Shown: positions 16,483 through 25,682, counted from the first letter of the stretch. The stretch: 64,000 nucleotides of DNA from JBBSNV01 sp964458605 (GCA_964458605.1 CAYWLS010000021.1:9393-73392), one strand, 5' to 3'. Notes: a model not told the origin generated them from the letters alone. Numbers and translations are program-made.

Positions 16483-16542
16483 GAGCGGATTCACAAGATC
16501 AGGCAAAGCGCCGCTGCGCTTTTGCCTGATCCTGATCCGCTC
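16483..16542. terminator. long hairpin between convergent genes
   Basis: An inner stem pairs GATCAGGCAAAGCGC (16497-16511) with GCGCTTTTGCCTGATC (16516-16531) with one bulge and a four-base loop. An outer stem pairs GAGCGGAT (16483-16490) with ATCCGCTC (16535-16542). It lies between the pseudogene and the convergent M23 peptidase gene and probably terminates both. A second, smaller hairpin (16420-16453) sits in the last codons of the pseudogene. Confidence 0.65.
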
Positions 16543-16576
16543 TGGCGCCGTTCAACGGGGCAACGCGCGCCGTGGC

Positions 16577-17419
16577 CTAATGGGTCTTGTTGTCGGCCGG
16601 CGGCGGCGCCGGCGCGACCGCCGGCATGGGCGGCACCATCAGCGCGGCATCGACCCGAATTTGGCCGACATTGAGCCCCCAATGCAGATGCGGCCCGGTG
16701 GCGCGGCCGGTGGCGCCGACCTGGCCGATCACCTGGCCCTGCTCGACCCGCTGGCCCAGCCGGACGGCAATGCTGGAGAGATGGGCGTAGGTCGAATTAA
16801 CGCCCAGCCCGTGATCGATGATCACGGTGTTGCCGGTCAGATAGAGCTCCTCGGCCAGGATCACCACGCCGCCGACCGGCACGCGCACCGGCGACCCGGC
16901 GGGAGCGGCGATGTCGACGCCGAAATGCGGCGTCGAGGGCTGGCCGTTGAGGATGCGCTGGCTGCCATAGACGCCGCTGATCGGTCCCATCGCCGGCCAG
17001 ATCCACGGCTTGGCGAAATCGGTGGTGGCGATCGAGGTCTTGCGCAGCGCGATCACCTTGGCGATCTCCGCCTTGATGCGCGCCAGGATGGCCGGCGGCG
17101 GATTGACCGTGGGTTCGGGCAAGCCGTCGACGCGCTGCACGACGAAATCGCGCCGGCTGATCGACAGGATGCGGCGATCCTGACTGCCGTCGGGTGCGGT
17201 CACCACCAAGGTCGCGGTGGACGGCGCCTCGCGGGCGAAGCCCAGCACGAAGATGCCGTCGGCCGCCACCGGCATCGAACTGCCCTCGAACTCGACCGTG
17301 CTGCCCGGCGCGGCATGGCCGATCGCCAGGCCGCCCTGGGTCAGGTTGCCCTCCAGCCGCAGCTCGGCGCCCCAGGCCATGCCCGGCAGCAGCAGCAACA
17401 GGAACAGCAGCCGCTTCAC
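16577..17419 (-). CDS. secreted M23 (LytM-type) peptidoglycan peptidase
   Basis: The protein of 280 residues has a signal peptide (residues 1-17, MKRLLFLLLLLPGMAWG) and a beta-rich N-terminal domain. A C-terminal M23 domain (about residues 145-250) carries the zinc ligands in PSTPHFGVDIAAPAGSPV and the HLHWG motif (ATGRATGPHLHWGLN). A Pro/Ala-rich tail follows. It is expected to cut peptidoglycan cross-bridges or to act with amidases in cell separation. The start overlaps the xseA stop by four bases (ATGA), so it is translated behind xseA. Confidence 0.9.
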   Translation of the reverse strand: MKRLLFLLLLLPGMAWGAELRLEGNLTQGGLAIGHAAPGSTVEFEGSSMPVAADGIFVLGFAREAPSTATLVVTAPDGSQDRRILSISRRDFVVQRVDGLPEPTVNPPPAILARIKAEIAKVIALRKTSIATTDFAKPWIWPAMGPISGVYGSQRILNGQPSTPHFGVDIAAPAGSPVRVPVGGVVILAEELYLTGNTVIIDHGLGVNSTYAHLSSIAVRLGQRVEQGQVIGQVGATGRATGPHLHWGLNVGQIRVDAALMVPPMPAVAPAPPPADNKTH

Positions 17420-18963
17420 AGCAGCGAACCCTGGTCGCCGCCGGATGAGCCGCCGGAAGGCTTGCGCGCCGCGCGGCGCGGCACTGCCTCGGGCTTGGCG
17501 GTGGGGATATGTGATTTGCCGGTCACGGTGGCGTCGACTTGGCCGTCGGCGAATTCGATCGACACATTGCCCTGCGCCGCTGTCGCCGACAGCACCGGCT
17601 CAGCCGCAGCATCGCGCACCAGGGCGAAGCCGCGTTCCAGCACCTTGCGGAAGGAATAGCTCTCCAGCAGCTTGGCCGCGCCGGCCAGCGACGTCTGGCG
17701 CCGCTCGACCAGCGCCTGCAGGCATTTGCCCGACTGGCGTGCCAGCTCGGCCACCCGTTCTCCGCCGCTGGCGATGCCTTGGCGCACGCGGTCGCTGTAG
17801 CGATGCCAGCCGGCCTGCAAGGCGCGCGTCTCCGACAGCAGAAGCTGCGCCTTGGCCTCGATCTGGACGGCGGGACTGCGCAGCCGGGCCGCCGCCTGGG
17901 CCACGACGGCCTGGCGCAGTTCCACCAGTCGCCGGCCGCTTTGCATCAGCCGCTCGGCGCGATCGTCCAGCCGCTGGCCGCGCTCCTCGATCAGCGCGAT
18001 CGGGCGGGGCAGGCCGCGCTCGGCCGCCAGCAGCCGGGTACGGTCCTGCTGCAGGCCGCGATTGACCGCATTTACCAGCCTGACGCCGTGCTGCAGGGTC
18101 TGGCCCAGCAATTCGGCGCGCACCGGCACCGCCATCTCGGCGGCGGCGCTCGGCGTCGGCGCCCGGCGGTCGGAGACGTGATCGATCAGCGTGGTGTCGG
18201 TCTCGTGGCCCACGGCAGAGATCAGCGGGATGATGGAAGCCGCGGCGGCGCGCACCACGATCTCCTCGTTGAAGGCCCACAGATCCTCCAGGCTGCCGCC
18301 GCCCCTCGCCACGATCAGCACGTCGGGCCGCGGCACGGCGCCGCCCTGCGCCAGCCGGTTGAAGCCGGCGATGGCCGCGGCCACCTCGGCGGCGGCGCGC
18401 TCGCCCTGCACCGCCACCGGCCACAGCAGCACATGGCGCGGGAAGCGATCGGCCAGGCGATGCAGGATGTCGCGGATCACCGCGCCGCTGGGCGAGGTCA
18501 CCACGCCGATCACCTCGGGCAGGTAGGGCAGCGCCCGCTTGCGCTCGGCATCGAACAGGCCCTCGGCCGCCAGCTTCTTGCGCCGCTCCTCCAGCAGCTT
18601 GAGCAGCGCGCCCTGGCCCGCCAGTTCCAGCGATTCGATCACGATCTGGTAGCGCGAGGAGCCGGCATAGGTGGTGATGCGCCCGGTGGCGATCACTTCC
18701 AGCCCTTCCTCGGGCCGCACCGCCAGCCGCGCCAACCCGCCCTTCCAGCACACCGCGTCCAGCACCGCGGCATCGTCCTTGAGCCGGAAATAGCAATGGC
18801 CCGAGCGCGGAAAGGAAGGCTGCGAGATCTCGCCGCGCACCCGCACGCGCGGGAAGGCGCTTTCGACCTCCCGCTTCAGGGCCACGGAGATTTCGCTGAC
18901 GGAATATTCCGGCAGGTTGTGCGCCACGGCGTCGGGCGCGGCGGTGGAGAAGATGTCGCTCAT
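17416..18963 (-). CDS. xseA: exodeoxyribonuclease VII large subunit
   Basis: The protein of 515 residues begins with the OB-fold domain (VSEISVALKREVESAFPRVR, VRGEISQPSFPRSGHCYF). It contains the catalytic XseA domain (EVIGVVTSPSGAVIRDILHRL, VLIVARGGGSLEDLWAFNEE, ISAVGHETDTTLIDHVSDRRAPTPSAAAE) and a long coiled-coil region (residues 290-420) ending in a conserved RKVLERGFALVRD segment. With XseB it degrades single-stranded DNA. xseB is not seen in the window. A C-terminal tail of about 40 residues after the last domain is low-complexity. Confidence 0.96.
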   Translation of the reverse strand: MSDIFSTAAPDAVAHNLPEYSVSEISVALKREVESAFPRVRVRGEISQPSFPRSGHCYFRLKDDAAVLDAVCWKGGLARLAVRPEEGLEVIATGRITTYAGSSRYQIVIESLELAGQGALLKLLEERRKKLAAEGLFDAERKRALPYLPEVIGVVTSPSGAVIRDILHRLADRFPRHVLLWPVAVQGERAAAEVAAAIAGFNRLAQGGAVPRPDVLIVARGGGSLEDLWAFNEEIVVRAAAASIIPLISAVGHETDTTLIDHVSDRRAPTPSAAAEMAVPVRAELLGQTLQHGVRLVNAVNRGLQQDRTRLLAAERGLPRPIALIEERGQRLDDRAERLMQSGRRLVELRQAVVAQAAARLRSPAVQIEAKAQLLLSETRALQAGWHRYSDRVRQGIASGGERVAELARQSGKCLQALVERRQTSLAGAAKLLESYSFRKVLERGFALVRDAAAEPVLSATAAQGNVSIEFADGQVDATVTGKSHIPTAKPEAVPRRAARKPSGGSSGGDQGSLL

Positions 18964-18971
18964 GACCTATT

Positions 18972-19376
18972 CTAACGCGCGGCGTCCTGGCGTTCGAGCG
19001 CGCCTTCCCATGTCAGGATGCGCTCGTCGGCCGTGATCAGCGTCCCTTCTTCGTCGATCGCGGTCGCGACAATGAACCGATCGGCCGGATCGCCATGGAA
19101 CGGCATCAGCGAAACCGACTCGATAGCGAGAAAGCCGTCGAGCGGTACTTCGCGGATTCCCAGACGAAGCACCGCCTGCCGCCAGGCCAGAAGCGAGTCG
19201 TTGAGTTGCACCCGGCCCGTGTTGACCAGCAGGGCCGTTTCCCAGAACGACACGGCCGAAACCGCGAGCGCCTGTTCGGCGCGCGCCCGTTCGATCAACC
19301 GCTTGCTGACCTTGCCCAGGCGCTCGGGCTCGAAGGACAGCCATAGCAGCGCATGGGTGTCGAGCAGGACCGTCAT
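18972..19376 (-). CDS. PIN-domain toxin, VapC-like
   Basis: The 134-residue protein begins MTVLLDTHALLWLSFEP, typical of PIN ribonuclease toxins. It keeps the acidic residues of the active site: Asp6, the Glu in VSFWETALLV, and Asp in FHGDPADRFIVATAIDE and LITADERI. It would cleave RNA when released from its antitoxin. The start overlaps the antitoxin stop by four bases. The gene ends eight bases from the xseA start, so the TA pair reads into xseA. Confidence 0.88.
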   Translation of the reverse strand: MTVLLDTHALLWLSFEPERLGKVSKRLIERARAEQALAVSAVSFWETALLVNTGRVQLNDSLLAWRQAVLRLGIREVPLDGFLAIESVSLMPFHGDPADRFIVATAIDEEGTLITADERILTWEGALERQDAAR

Positions 19377-19612
19377 TCCTTCATCGCCTCCCACTCGATA
19401 TCGAGCGGCGAGACGATGTCGCCGGTGATGCGACCCATGCCCTTCAGCGCACCGAACAGCGACTTGGGCTTCGGCAGCGTTCCGGCCGGCACCAGCTTGG
19501 CCACCGGCTTGCCGTGCTTGGTCACGATCACCGGCTCGCCCGAGGCCGCCACCTCGTCCATCAGCTGCAGGCATTTGGCCTTGAATTCGGAGGCCTTCAC
19601 TGTTTTGCTCAT
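19373..19612 (-). CDS. Phd/YefM-type antitoxin
   Basis: The 79-residue protein begins MSKTVKASEFKAKCLQLMDE and continues with VIVTKHGKPVAKLVPAG, the signature of Phd/YefM antitoxins. The N-terminal part dimerises and binds DNA; the C-terminal part (LSK-poor, ending DIEWEAMKE) wraps the toxin. The ATG at 19612 is chosen because it starts the domain; the frame is open further upstream through the operator. The pair is a type II toxin-antitoxin module and is expected to repress itself through the palindrome just upstream. Confidence 0.88.
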   Translation of the reverse strand: MSKTVKASEFKAKCLQLMDEVAASGEPVIVTKHGKPVAKLVPAGTLPKPKSLFGALKGMGRITGDIVSPLDIEWEAMKE

Positions 19613-19624
19613 GGCGCAAATCCC

Positions 19625-19657
19625 AATATGACCATGGTCATTGACTATGGTCATATT
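19625..19657 (-). promoter_or_regulatory. palindromic operator of the toxin-antitoxin pair
   Basis: AATATGACCAT (19625-19635) and ATGGTCATATT (19647-19657) form a perfect inverted repeat with 11-bp arms. The left arm also belongs to a second perfect palindrome, ATGACCATGGTCAT (19628-19641), so three copies of the half-site TGACCAT/ATGGTCA lie in 33 bases. It lies 12 bases before the antitoxin start and 38 bases before the divergent purD start, so it could regulate both. Confidence 0.8.
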
Positions 19658-19695
19658 AGCATCGGACGGTACGGATTCAAGCTGGAGCGGCGCGC

Positions 19696-20973
19696 ATGAA
19701 AATCCTTCTGATCGGCAGCGGCGGACGCGAGCACGCGCTGGCCTGGGCTATCACCGCCTCGCCGCTCTGCGATGACCTGATCTGCGCCCCCGGCAATGCC
19801 GGCATCGCCGAACTGGCCGAGTGCGTGGCCGTGGGCGTCGAGGACATCGCCGGGCTGGTCAAGCTGGCGCAGGACCGGCAGATCGACTTCGTGGTGGTCG
19901 GACCGGAGGGTCCGCTGGTGGCCGGGCTGGCCGATGCCTTGCGCCAGCATGGCATCAAGACCTTCGGGCCTTCGGCCCTGGCGGCACGGCTGGAAGGCTC
20001 CAAGGGCTTCACCAAGGACATCTGCGCCAAATACGGCATCCCGACCGGCGCCTACGAAAAATTCACCGCGCTGCAGCCGGCGCTCGACTACCTGCACCGG
20101 CAGGGCGCGCCGATCGTGGTCAAAGCCGACGGGCTGGCGGCCGGCAAAGGCGTCACCGTGGCGATGAAGCTGGAGGAAGCCGAAGCCGCGCTGCGCGCCT
20201 GCTTCGACGGGCAATTCGGCCAGGCCGGCGCCAGCGTGGTGATCGAGGAATTCCTCGACGGCGAGGAAGCCTCGTTCTTCGCCCTGTGCGATGGCACCCA
20301 TGCCTTGCCGCTGGCCGCGGCTCAGGACCATAAGCGCGTCGGCGACGGCGACACCGGGCCCAATACCGGCGGCATGGGCTCTTATTCGCCGGCGCCGATC
20401 CTCGACGAGGCGATGGCCCAGCGCGTCATGGCGGAGATCGTGCTGCCCACACTCAGGGGCATGGAGCAGGAAGGCTGCCCGTTCCAGGGCGTGCTGTTCG
20501 CCGGGCTGATGATCGGCCAGGACGGGCCCAAGCTGATCGAATACAACGTGCGCTTCGGCGATCCGGAGTGCCAGTCGCTGATGCTGCGGCTGAAATCGGA
20601 TCTGCTGACGGCGCTGATCGCCTCGGCCGACGGGGCGCTGAAGGATTTCGACCTGCGCTGGCGCGAGGACAGCGCCATCACCGTGGTAATGGCGGCCAGC
20701 GGCTATCCCGGCGACTACCGCAAGGACACCGAGATCAAGGGCATCGAGCGCGCTTCCGAGGTACCGGGCGTTACCATCTTCCACGCCGGCACCAAACGCG
20801 CCGCCGACGGCCGGCTGCTGGCCAATGGCGGGCGGGTGCTCAATGTCAGCGCGCTGGGCAAGGATATCACCGAGGCGCGGGCACGCGCCTACCAGGCGGT
20901 CGACCGCATCGACTGGCCCGAGGGCTTCTGCCGCCGCGATATCGGCTGGCGCGCCCTCGCATCGCGAAAATAG
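19696..20973 (+). CDS. purD: phosphoribosylamine-glycine ligase
   Basis: PurD joins glycine to phosphoribosylamine with ATP in purine biosynthesis. The 425-residue protein has the full domain order: N domain starting MKILLIGSGGREHALAWAI, the ATP-grasp domain with GAPIVVKADGLAAGKGVTVAM and the signature RFGDPECQ (IEYNVRFGDPECQSLML), and a C domain with VTIFHAGT. Length is normal for the family. GGAG about nine bases before the ATG serves as ribosome-binding site. It is divergent from the TA pair. Confidence 0.97.
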   Translation: MKILLIGSGGREHALAWAITASPLCDDLICAPGNAGIAELAECVAVGVEDIAGLVKLAQDRQIDFVVVGPEGPLVAGLADALRQHGIKTFGPSALAARLEGSKGFTKDICAKYGIPTGAYEKFTALQPALDYLHRQGAPIVVKADGLAAGKGVTVAMKLEEAEAALRACFDGQFGQAGASVVIEEFLDGEEASFFALCDGTHALPLAAAQDHKRVGDGDTGPNTGGMGSYSPAPILDEAMAQRVMAEIVLPTLRGMEQEGCPFQGVLFAGLMIGQDGPKLIEYNVRFGDPECQSLMLRLKSDLLTALIASADGALKDFDLRWREDSAITVVMAASGYPGDYRKDTEIKGIERASEVPGVTIFHAGTKRAADGRLLANGGRVLNVSALGKDITEARARAYQAVDRIDWPEGFCRRDIGWRALASRK

Positions 20974-21053
20974 ACCCGCTCTTAGGGCAACGCGGCCCGG
21001 CGCGGGGCGGGCTTGTCCCTGCCGACAGAGCGCGCGACACTGGGTGCCTGCCG

Positions 21054-22154
21054 ATGGACACGCTCGCCGCCACGCCGCTTTCCTTTCCGCATGCCGCCCC
21101 GCCGCCCGGCGGCGAGTTGCTGCGCGTGGCGCCAGGCATCCACTGGCTGCGCATGCCCCTGCCGTTCCGGCTCGACCACATCAATCTGTGGCTGGTCGAG
21201 GATGGCGAAGGCTTCTGCGCCATCGATACCGGCATCCACATGTCCAAGACGCGCGAGCTGTGGGAGCAGATCGCTGCCCGGCACCTGAAGTCGCGGCCGA
21301 TCACTCGGGTGCTGGTCACGCACATGCATCCCGACCATGTCGGCACGGCCGGCTGGCTATGCGAGAAATGGCGCGCCCCGCTCTACATGTCGCTGGGCGA
21401 ATACCACTCGGTACAGAACACCTTGCACGGCTTCGGCGATCGCGAAGACGAATCGCGCCGCGTCTTCTACCTGTCCAACGGCATTCCCGAATCCGGCGTC
21501 GACCTGTTCCAGCGCCATCGCGGCGGCTACAACCAGGTGGTGTCGGGCGTGCCGCCGGAATTCGTGCGCCTGATGGAAGGCGTCGAGATATCGATCGGCG
21601 GCCGCCAGTGGCGCCCGATCATGGGCTACGGCCATTCGCCCGAGCATGTCGCGCTCTATTGCGAAGACCTCAAGGCGCTGATCGCCGGCGACCAGATCCT
21701 GCCCAAGATCACCACCAACGTCTCGGTGTGGCCGATCGAGCCGCTGGCCGACAGCCTGAGCTGGTTCATCGCCTCGACCCGCAAGATGTACGCGCTGTCG
21801 CCCGACACGCTGGTCCTGCCCTCGCACGGCCTGCCGTTCCTCGGCCTACACGCGCGCGCCGACCAGTTGCTGGCGCATCACGACGAGCGGCTCGATGCGC
21901 TGCGCGCCTTCTGCGCCACGCCGCAGGGCTGCACCGGCGTGGAAAGCGTACCCGCGCTGTTCCCCGGCAAGGAGCTGGACGACCACCAGTTCGTGTTCGC
22001 GCTGGGCGAGACCCTGGCCCATCTGCATTGCCTGGAGAGCCGCCGGCTGGTCGAGCGCGTGACCGACGCCCGAGGCGTGCATCGTTTCCGCACCCTGGGC
22101 GAAGCGCCCGCACCCAAGCCGTTGCACGACGTCGACGAGCCGGAAGTCGTCTGA
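21054..22154 (+). CDS. MBL-fold metallo-hydrolase
   Basis: The 366-residue protein has the metallo-beta-lactamase fold motif HxHxDH (VLVTHMHPDHVGTAGWL) with downstream metal ligands in GYGHSPEHVALYC and ALIAGDQILPKI and a C-terminal His in LPSHGLPFLGLH. The C-terminal helical part (EFVFALGETLAHLHCLE-like) is typical of a subgroup often annotated as hydroxyacylglutathione hydrolase-like. The substrate is unknown. The frame is open upstream, but the first good start is the ATG at 21054. It is transcribed after purD with an 80-base gap. Confidence 0.82.
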   Translation: MDTLAATPLSFPHAAPPPGGELLRVAPGIHWLRMPLPFRLDHINLWLVEDGEGFCAIDTGIHMSKTRELWEQIAARHLKSRPITRVLVTHMHPDHVGTAGWLCEKWRAPLYMSLGEYHSVQNTLHGFGDREDESRRVFYLSNGIPESGVDLFQRHRGGYNQVVSGVPPEFVRLMEGVEISIGGRQWRPIMGYGHSPEHVALYCEDLKALIAGDQILPKITTNVSVWPIEPLADSLSWFIASTRKMYALSPDTLVLPSHGLPFLGLHARADQLLAHHDERLDALRAFCATPQGCTGVESVPALFPGKELDDHQFVFALGETLAHLHCLESRRLVERVTDARGVHRFRTLGEAPAPKPLHDVDEPEVV

Positions 22155-22315
22155 GACGTCGTCTGAAGCGCAGGCCGCACGCCAGAACTGCACGTCCGCC
22201 CGGCTGCCGTCCCTCAATCGTCCGATTTGACGTCGACGAAACCTTCGCCGGTGCCGCTGGCATCGGGCGCCGCATGCGTGCGTTATATGGCGTAGCGACA
22301 GTTGGAGGTGGGAAC

Positions 22316-22753
22316 ATGGCGCTCAAGCGGATGGACAATGTCGGAATCGTCGTCGAAGACCTCGACGGTGCTGTCGATTTCTTCCGCGAACTCGGCCTCG
22401 AACTCGAAGGACGGGCAACGATCGAAGGCGAATGGGCCGGCCGCGTCACCGGCCTGGGCGAGCAGCATGTCGAGATCGCCATGATGCGCACGCCGGACGG
22501 CCACAGCCGCATCGAGCTCTCGCGCTTCCTCAGCCCGCCGGTCGTCGCCGATCACCGCAACGCCCCGGTCAATGCCCTGGGCTATCTGCGGGTCATGTTC
22601 GCCGTGGACGACATCGACGAGACCTTTGCACGGCTCCACGCGCACGGCGCGCAGCTCGTCGGCGAAATGGTCCGGTACCAGGACGCCTATATGCTCTGCT
22701 ACATCCGCGGGCCCGAAGGCATTCTCATCGGCCTGGCCCAGCAACTGGGTTGA
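22316..22753 (+). CDS. VOC/glyoxalase superfamily protein
   Basis: The protein of 145 residues has two beta-alpha-beta-beta-beta VOC repeats: MALKRMDNVGIVVEDLDGAV opens the first and LGYLRVMFAVDDIDETFARL the second. It ends GPEGILIGLAQQLG, where the glutamate is a likely metal ligand. Members are glyoxalases, epimerases, dioxygenases or resistance proteins; no specific one can be chosen. GGAGGTGGG three bases before the ATG is a strong ribosome-binding site. Confidence 0.85.
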   Translation: MALKRMDNVGIVVEDLDGAVDFFRELGLELEGRATIEGEWAGRVTGLGEQHVEIAMMRTPDGHSRIELSRFLSPPVVADHRNAPVNALGYLRVMFAVDDIDETFARLHAHGAQLVGEMVRYQDAYMLCYIRGPEGILIGLAQQLG

Positions 22754-22861
22754 GCCCGACAAAGCCGCCTGTTCAAGACGATCGAAATCCGCTACAAACC
22801 GCGCCGCGTCGCCCGTCCGGCCTGTGCTGCCGATGCGGGTCAAGCCGATCCGGAGGTCGAC

Positions 22862-23473
22862 ATGAACGCAAATCGACAGCCCGCGCCCCCGGCGCGCGGC
22901 CAGACTGGCCGCTATGTGGCGCGCGGCACGGCGCTGGGCGTGCTGGCCATGGTCGCCGTGGTGGCGGCCAGCAACTACCTGGTGCAGTTCCCGGTTACCG
23001 TCTTTCCGCCCGCCTGGCAGGCCGAGCGCTGGCTGACCTGGGGCGCCCTCACCTACCCCGCCGCCTTCTTCGTCACCGACCTGGCCAACCGCGCTTTCGG
23101 CCCCGGCCGGGCGCGGCAGATCGTCTATGCCGGCTTCGCCGCCGGCGTGGCGCTGTCGATCTATCTGGCGACCTGGCGCATCGCCCTGGCCTCGGGTGCC
23201 GCCTTCCTGGTCGGGCAATTGCTCGACATCACCGTGTTCAACCGGCTGCGCCGGCAGAGCTGGTGGAAGGCGCCGTTCCTGGGCTCGGCTATGGGCTCGG
23301 TGATCGACACCGCGCTGTTCTTCAGCCTGGCCTTCGCCGGCACCCAGGTGCCATGGGTCAGCCTGGCCCAGGGCGATCTGCTGGTGAAGCTGGCGCTGGC
23401 GCTGCTGTTCCTGGCGCCGTTCCGCGCCCTGATGAACAGCATCGTGCCGCTGCCGCAGGTCCAGGCCAGCTAG
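22862..23473 (+). CDS. yhhQ: queuosine precursor transporter (YhhQ/VUT family)
   Basis: This 203-residue inner-membrane protein has about six hydrophobic helices and the family segments ASNYLVQFPV, FVTDLANRAFGPGRAR and GSVIDTALFFSLAF. YhhQ imports the deazaguanine precursors preQ0 and preQ1 in Escherichia coli. The gene heads the queuosine cluster, four bases before queA, which strongly supports the assignment. GGAGG lies five bases before the ATG. Confidence 0.93.
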   Translation: MNANRQPAPPARGQTGRYVARGTALGVLAMVAVVAASNYLVQFPVTVFPPAWQAERWLTWGALTYPAAFFVTDLANRAFGPGRARQIVYAGFAAGVALSIYLATWRIALASGAAFLVGQLLDITVFNRLRRQSWWKAPFLGSAMGSVIDTALFFSLAFAGTQVPWVSLAQGDLLVKLALALLFLAPFRALMNSIVPLPQVQAS

Positions 23474-23477
23474 ACTC

Positions 23478-24548
23478 ATGCGCGTCGGGCTGTTCGATTT
23501 CGACCTGCCGGCCGAGCTGATCGCGGCCCATCCGGTGGTGCCGCGCGATGCGGCGCGGCTGCTCGAAGTCGAAAGCGACGGGCTGCACGACCGCCATGTG
23601 CGCGACCTGCCGGCGCTGTTGCAGCCGGGCGATCTGCTGGTGGCCAACGACACCAAGGTGATCCCGGCCCGGCTGCACGGAAAGCGCGGCGCCGCCGGCA
23701 TCGAGCTGCTGCTGCACCGCCAGCTCGATGGATCGCGCTGGCAGGCTTTCGCCCGGCCGGCCAAGAAGCTCAAGCAAGGCGACCGCATCGTGGTGGCCGA
23801 GGACTTCGTCGCCACCGTGATCGACAAGCAGGACGGCGGCGAGGTCACGGTCGATTTCGCGCTGCCCGAAGCGGATTTCTTCGCGCTTCTGGCGCGGCAT
23901 GGCGAGGTGCCGCTGCCGCCCTATATCAAGCGGCCGGGCGGCCCCGAATCGGCCGACCGCGACGACTACCAGACCATCTTCGCCGCCCATCCCGGCGCGG
24001 TGGCAGCGCCCACCGCCGGGCTGCATTTCACGCCGGCGCTGCTGCAGGCGTTGCAGGACAAAGGCATCGGCCGCGTCACCCTGACCCTGCATGTCGGCGC
24101 CGGCACCTTCCAGCCGGTCAAGGTCGAGGACACACGCGAACACCTGATGCATCGAGAATACGGCCGCATCGACGCCGCCACGGCGGCGACCATCGACGCG
24201 GCCCGCCGGAACGGTGGCCGCATCGTCGCGGTCGGCACCACCAGCCTGCGTCTGCTGGAGAGCGCCGCCAGCGACGATGGCCGGATCGAGCCCTTCGCCG
24301 GCGATACCGGCATCTTCATCACCCCCGGCTATCGCTTCAAGGCGGTCGACCTGCTGCTGACCAATTTCCACCTGCCGCGCTCGACCCTGTTCATGCTGGT
24401 CGCGGCCTTCAGCGGGCTGGCGCGCATGCGCGCGGCCTACGAACACGCCAAGGCGGCCGGCTATCGCTTCTATTCCTATGGCGATGCCTGCCTGTTGCAC
24501 TGCACCGCGCGTCAGCATGCGCAGCACGTAAAAACGGAGATGGCATGA
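23478..24548 (+). CDS. queA: S-adenosylmethionine:tRNA ribosyltransferase-isomerase
   Basis: QueA transfers and isomerises the ribosyl part of SAM onto preQ1 in tRNA to make epoxyqueuosine. The 356-residue protein starts MRVGLFDFDLPAELIAAHPV and shows LVANDTKVIPARLHG, PLPPYIKRPGG, AAPTAGLHFTPALL, LTLHVGAGTFQPVK and NFHLPRSTLFMLVAAFSG, all conserved family blocks. It lies four bases after yhhQ and its stop overlaps the tgt start by four bases. Confidence 0.97.
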   Translation: MRVGLFDFDLPAELIAAHPVVPRDAARLLEVESDGLHDRHVRDLPALLQPGDLLVANDTKVIPARLHGKRGAAGIELLLHRQLDGSRWQAFARPAKKLKQGDRIVVAEDFVATVIDKQDGGEVTVDFALPEADFFALLARHGEVPLPPYIKRPGGPESADRDDYQTIFAAHPGAVAAPTAGLHFTPALLQALQDKGIGRVTLTLHVGAGTFQPVKVEDTREHLMHREYGRIDAATAATIDAARRNGGRIVAVGTTSLRLLESAASDDGRIEPFAGDTGIFITPGYRFKAVDLLLTNFHLPRSTLFMLVAAFSGLARMRAAYEHAKAAGYRFYSYGDACLLHCTARQHAQHVKTEMA

Positions 24549-25672
24549 GCGGCTTCGGCTTCGACCTGCTGGCCAGCGACGGCGCGGCGCGGCGCGGCCG
24601 GGTCCAGACCGCCCATGGCGCGATCGACACCCCGGCTTTCATGCCGGTGGGCACCGCCGCCACGGTCAAGGCGATGCGGCCGGAATCGGTGGCCGAGACC
24701 GGCGCGCAGATCGTGCTCTCCAACACCTATCATCTGATGTTGCGCCCCGGCGCCGAGCGCATCGAGCGGCTGGGCGGCCTGCACAAATTCATGAACTGGC
24801 CGCATCCGATCCTGACCGATTCCGGCGGCTACCAGGTGATGTCGCTGGCCTCGCTGCGCCAGCTCGACCAGCAGGGCGTGACCTTCCGCTCCCATCTCGA
24901 CGGTTCGGAGCATCGCCTGACGCCCGCCCGCTCGATCGAGATCCAGCACATGCTCGACGCCGACATCACGATGGCATTCGACGAATGCACGCCGTTCCCG
25001 GCGACACAGGACGTGGCGGCCAAGTCGATGCGCCTGTCGATGCGCTGGGCCCAGCTTTCCAAGGACGCGTTCAAACCACGCGACGGCTATGGCCTGTTCG
25101 GTATCGTGCAGGGCAGCGTGTTCCCCGAATTGCGTGCCGAATCGGTGGCGGCGCTGACCGCGATCGGCTTCGAGGGCTATGCCATCGGCGGGCTGGCGGT
25201 GGGCGAAGGCCAGGAGGCGATGTTCGCCACGCTCGACATCACAACGCCGCTGCTGCCGGCCGACCGGCCGCGCTATCTGATGGGCGTGGGCAAGCCGGCC
25301 GATATCGTCGGCGCGGTGCGCCGCGGCGTCGACATGTTCGACTGCGTGCTGCCGACGCGATCCGGCCGCACCGCCCAGGCCTTCACACGCCGCGGCACGG
25401 TCAATCTGCGCAACGCAAGGCACCAGGACGATCCAAGGCCGCTGGACGAGCAATGCCGCTGCGCGGCCTGCCGCGACTATGCCCGCGCCTATCTGCACCA
25501 CCTGATCCGCAACGAGGAGGTGCTGGGGCTGATGCTGCTGACCTGGCACAACCTGACCTATTATCAGGACCTGATGGCCGGGCTGCGCGGCGCCATCGAG
25601 ACCGGTGCGCTCGATGCCTTCTGCACCGCCTTCGCGGCGGAACAGGCGGCCGGCGACATCGCGCCGCTTTAG
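24545..25672 (+). CDS. tgt: queuine tRNA-ribosyltransferase
   Basis: Bacterial Tgt exchanges guanine 34 for preQ1 in GUN-anticodon tRNAs. The 375-residue protein carries VLSNTYHLMLRPG, the catalytic Asp in ILTDSGGYQVMSL, the second nucleophile region FDCVLPTRSGRTAQAF and the zinc ligands in QCRCAACRDYARAYLHHL. Length is normal. It begins in an ATGA overlap with queA and is followed after ten bases by queF. Confidence 0.97.
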   Translation: MSGFGFDLLASDGAARRGRVQTAHGAIDTPAFMPVGTAATVKAMRPESVAETGAQIVLSNTYHLMLRPGAERIERLGGLHKFMNWPHPILTDSGGYQVMSLASLRQLDQQGVTFRSHLDGSEHRLTPARSIEIQHMLDADITMAFDECTPFPATQDVAAKSMRLSMRWAQLSKDAFKPRDGYGLFGIVQGSVFPELRAESVAALTAIGFEGYAIGGLAVGEGQEAMFATLDITTPLLPADRPRYLMGVGKPADIVGAVRRGVDMFDCVLPTRSGRTAQAFTRRGTVNLRNARHQDDPRPLDEQCRCAACRDYARAYLHHLIRNEEVLGLMLLTWHNLTYYQDLMAGLRGAIETGALDAFCTAFAAEQAAGDIAPL

Positions 25673-25682
25673 CGAGGTGACC

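Noticed and set aside
18972..19612. A longer fused frame across toxin and antitoxin
   Set aside because: The single open frame through both reads nonsense over the antitoxin; the two family starts and the ATGA overlap define separate genes.
22754..22861. A preQ1 riboswitch before yhhQ
   Set aside because: The 108-base interval has a good ribosome-binding site but I could not find the short preQ1-I pseudoknot pattern or the larger preQ1-II pattern by eye.
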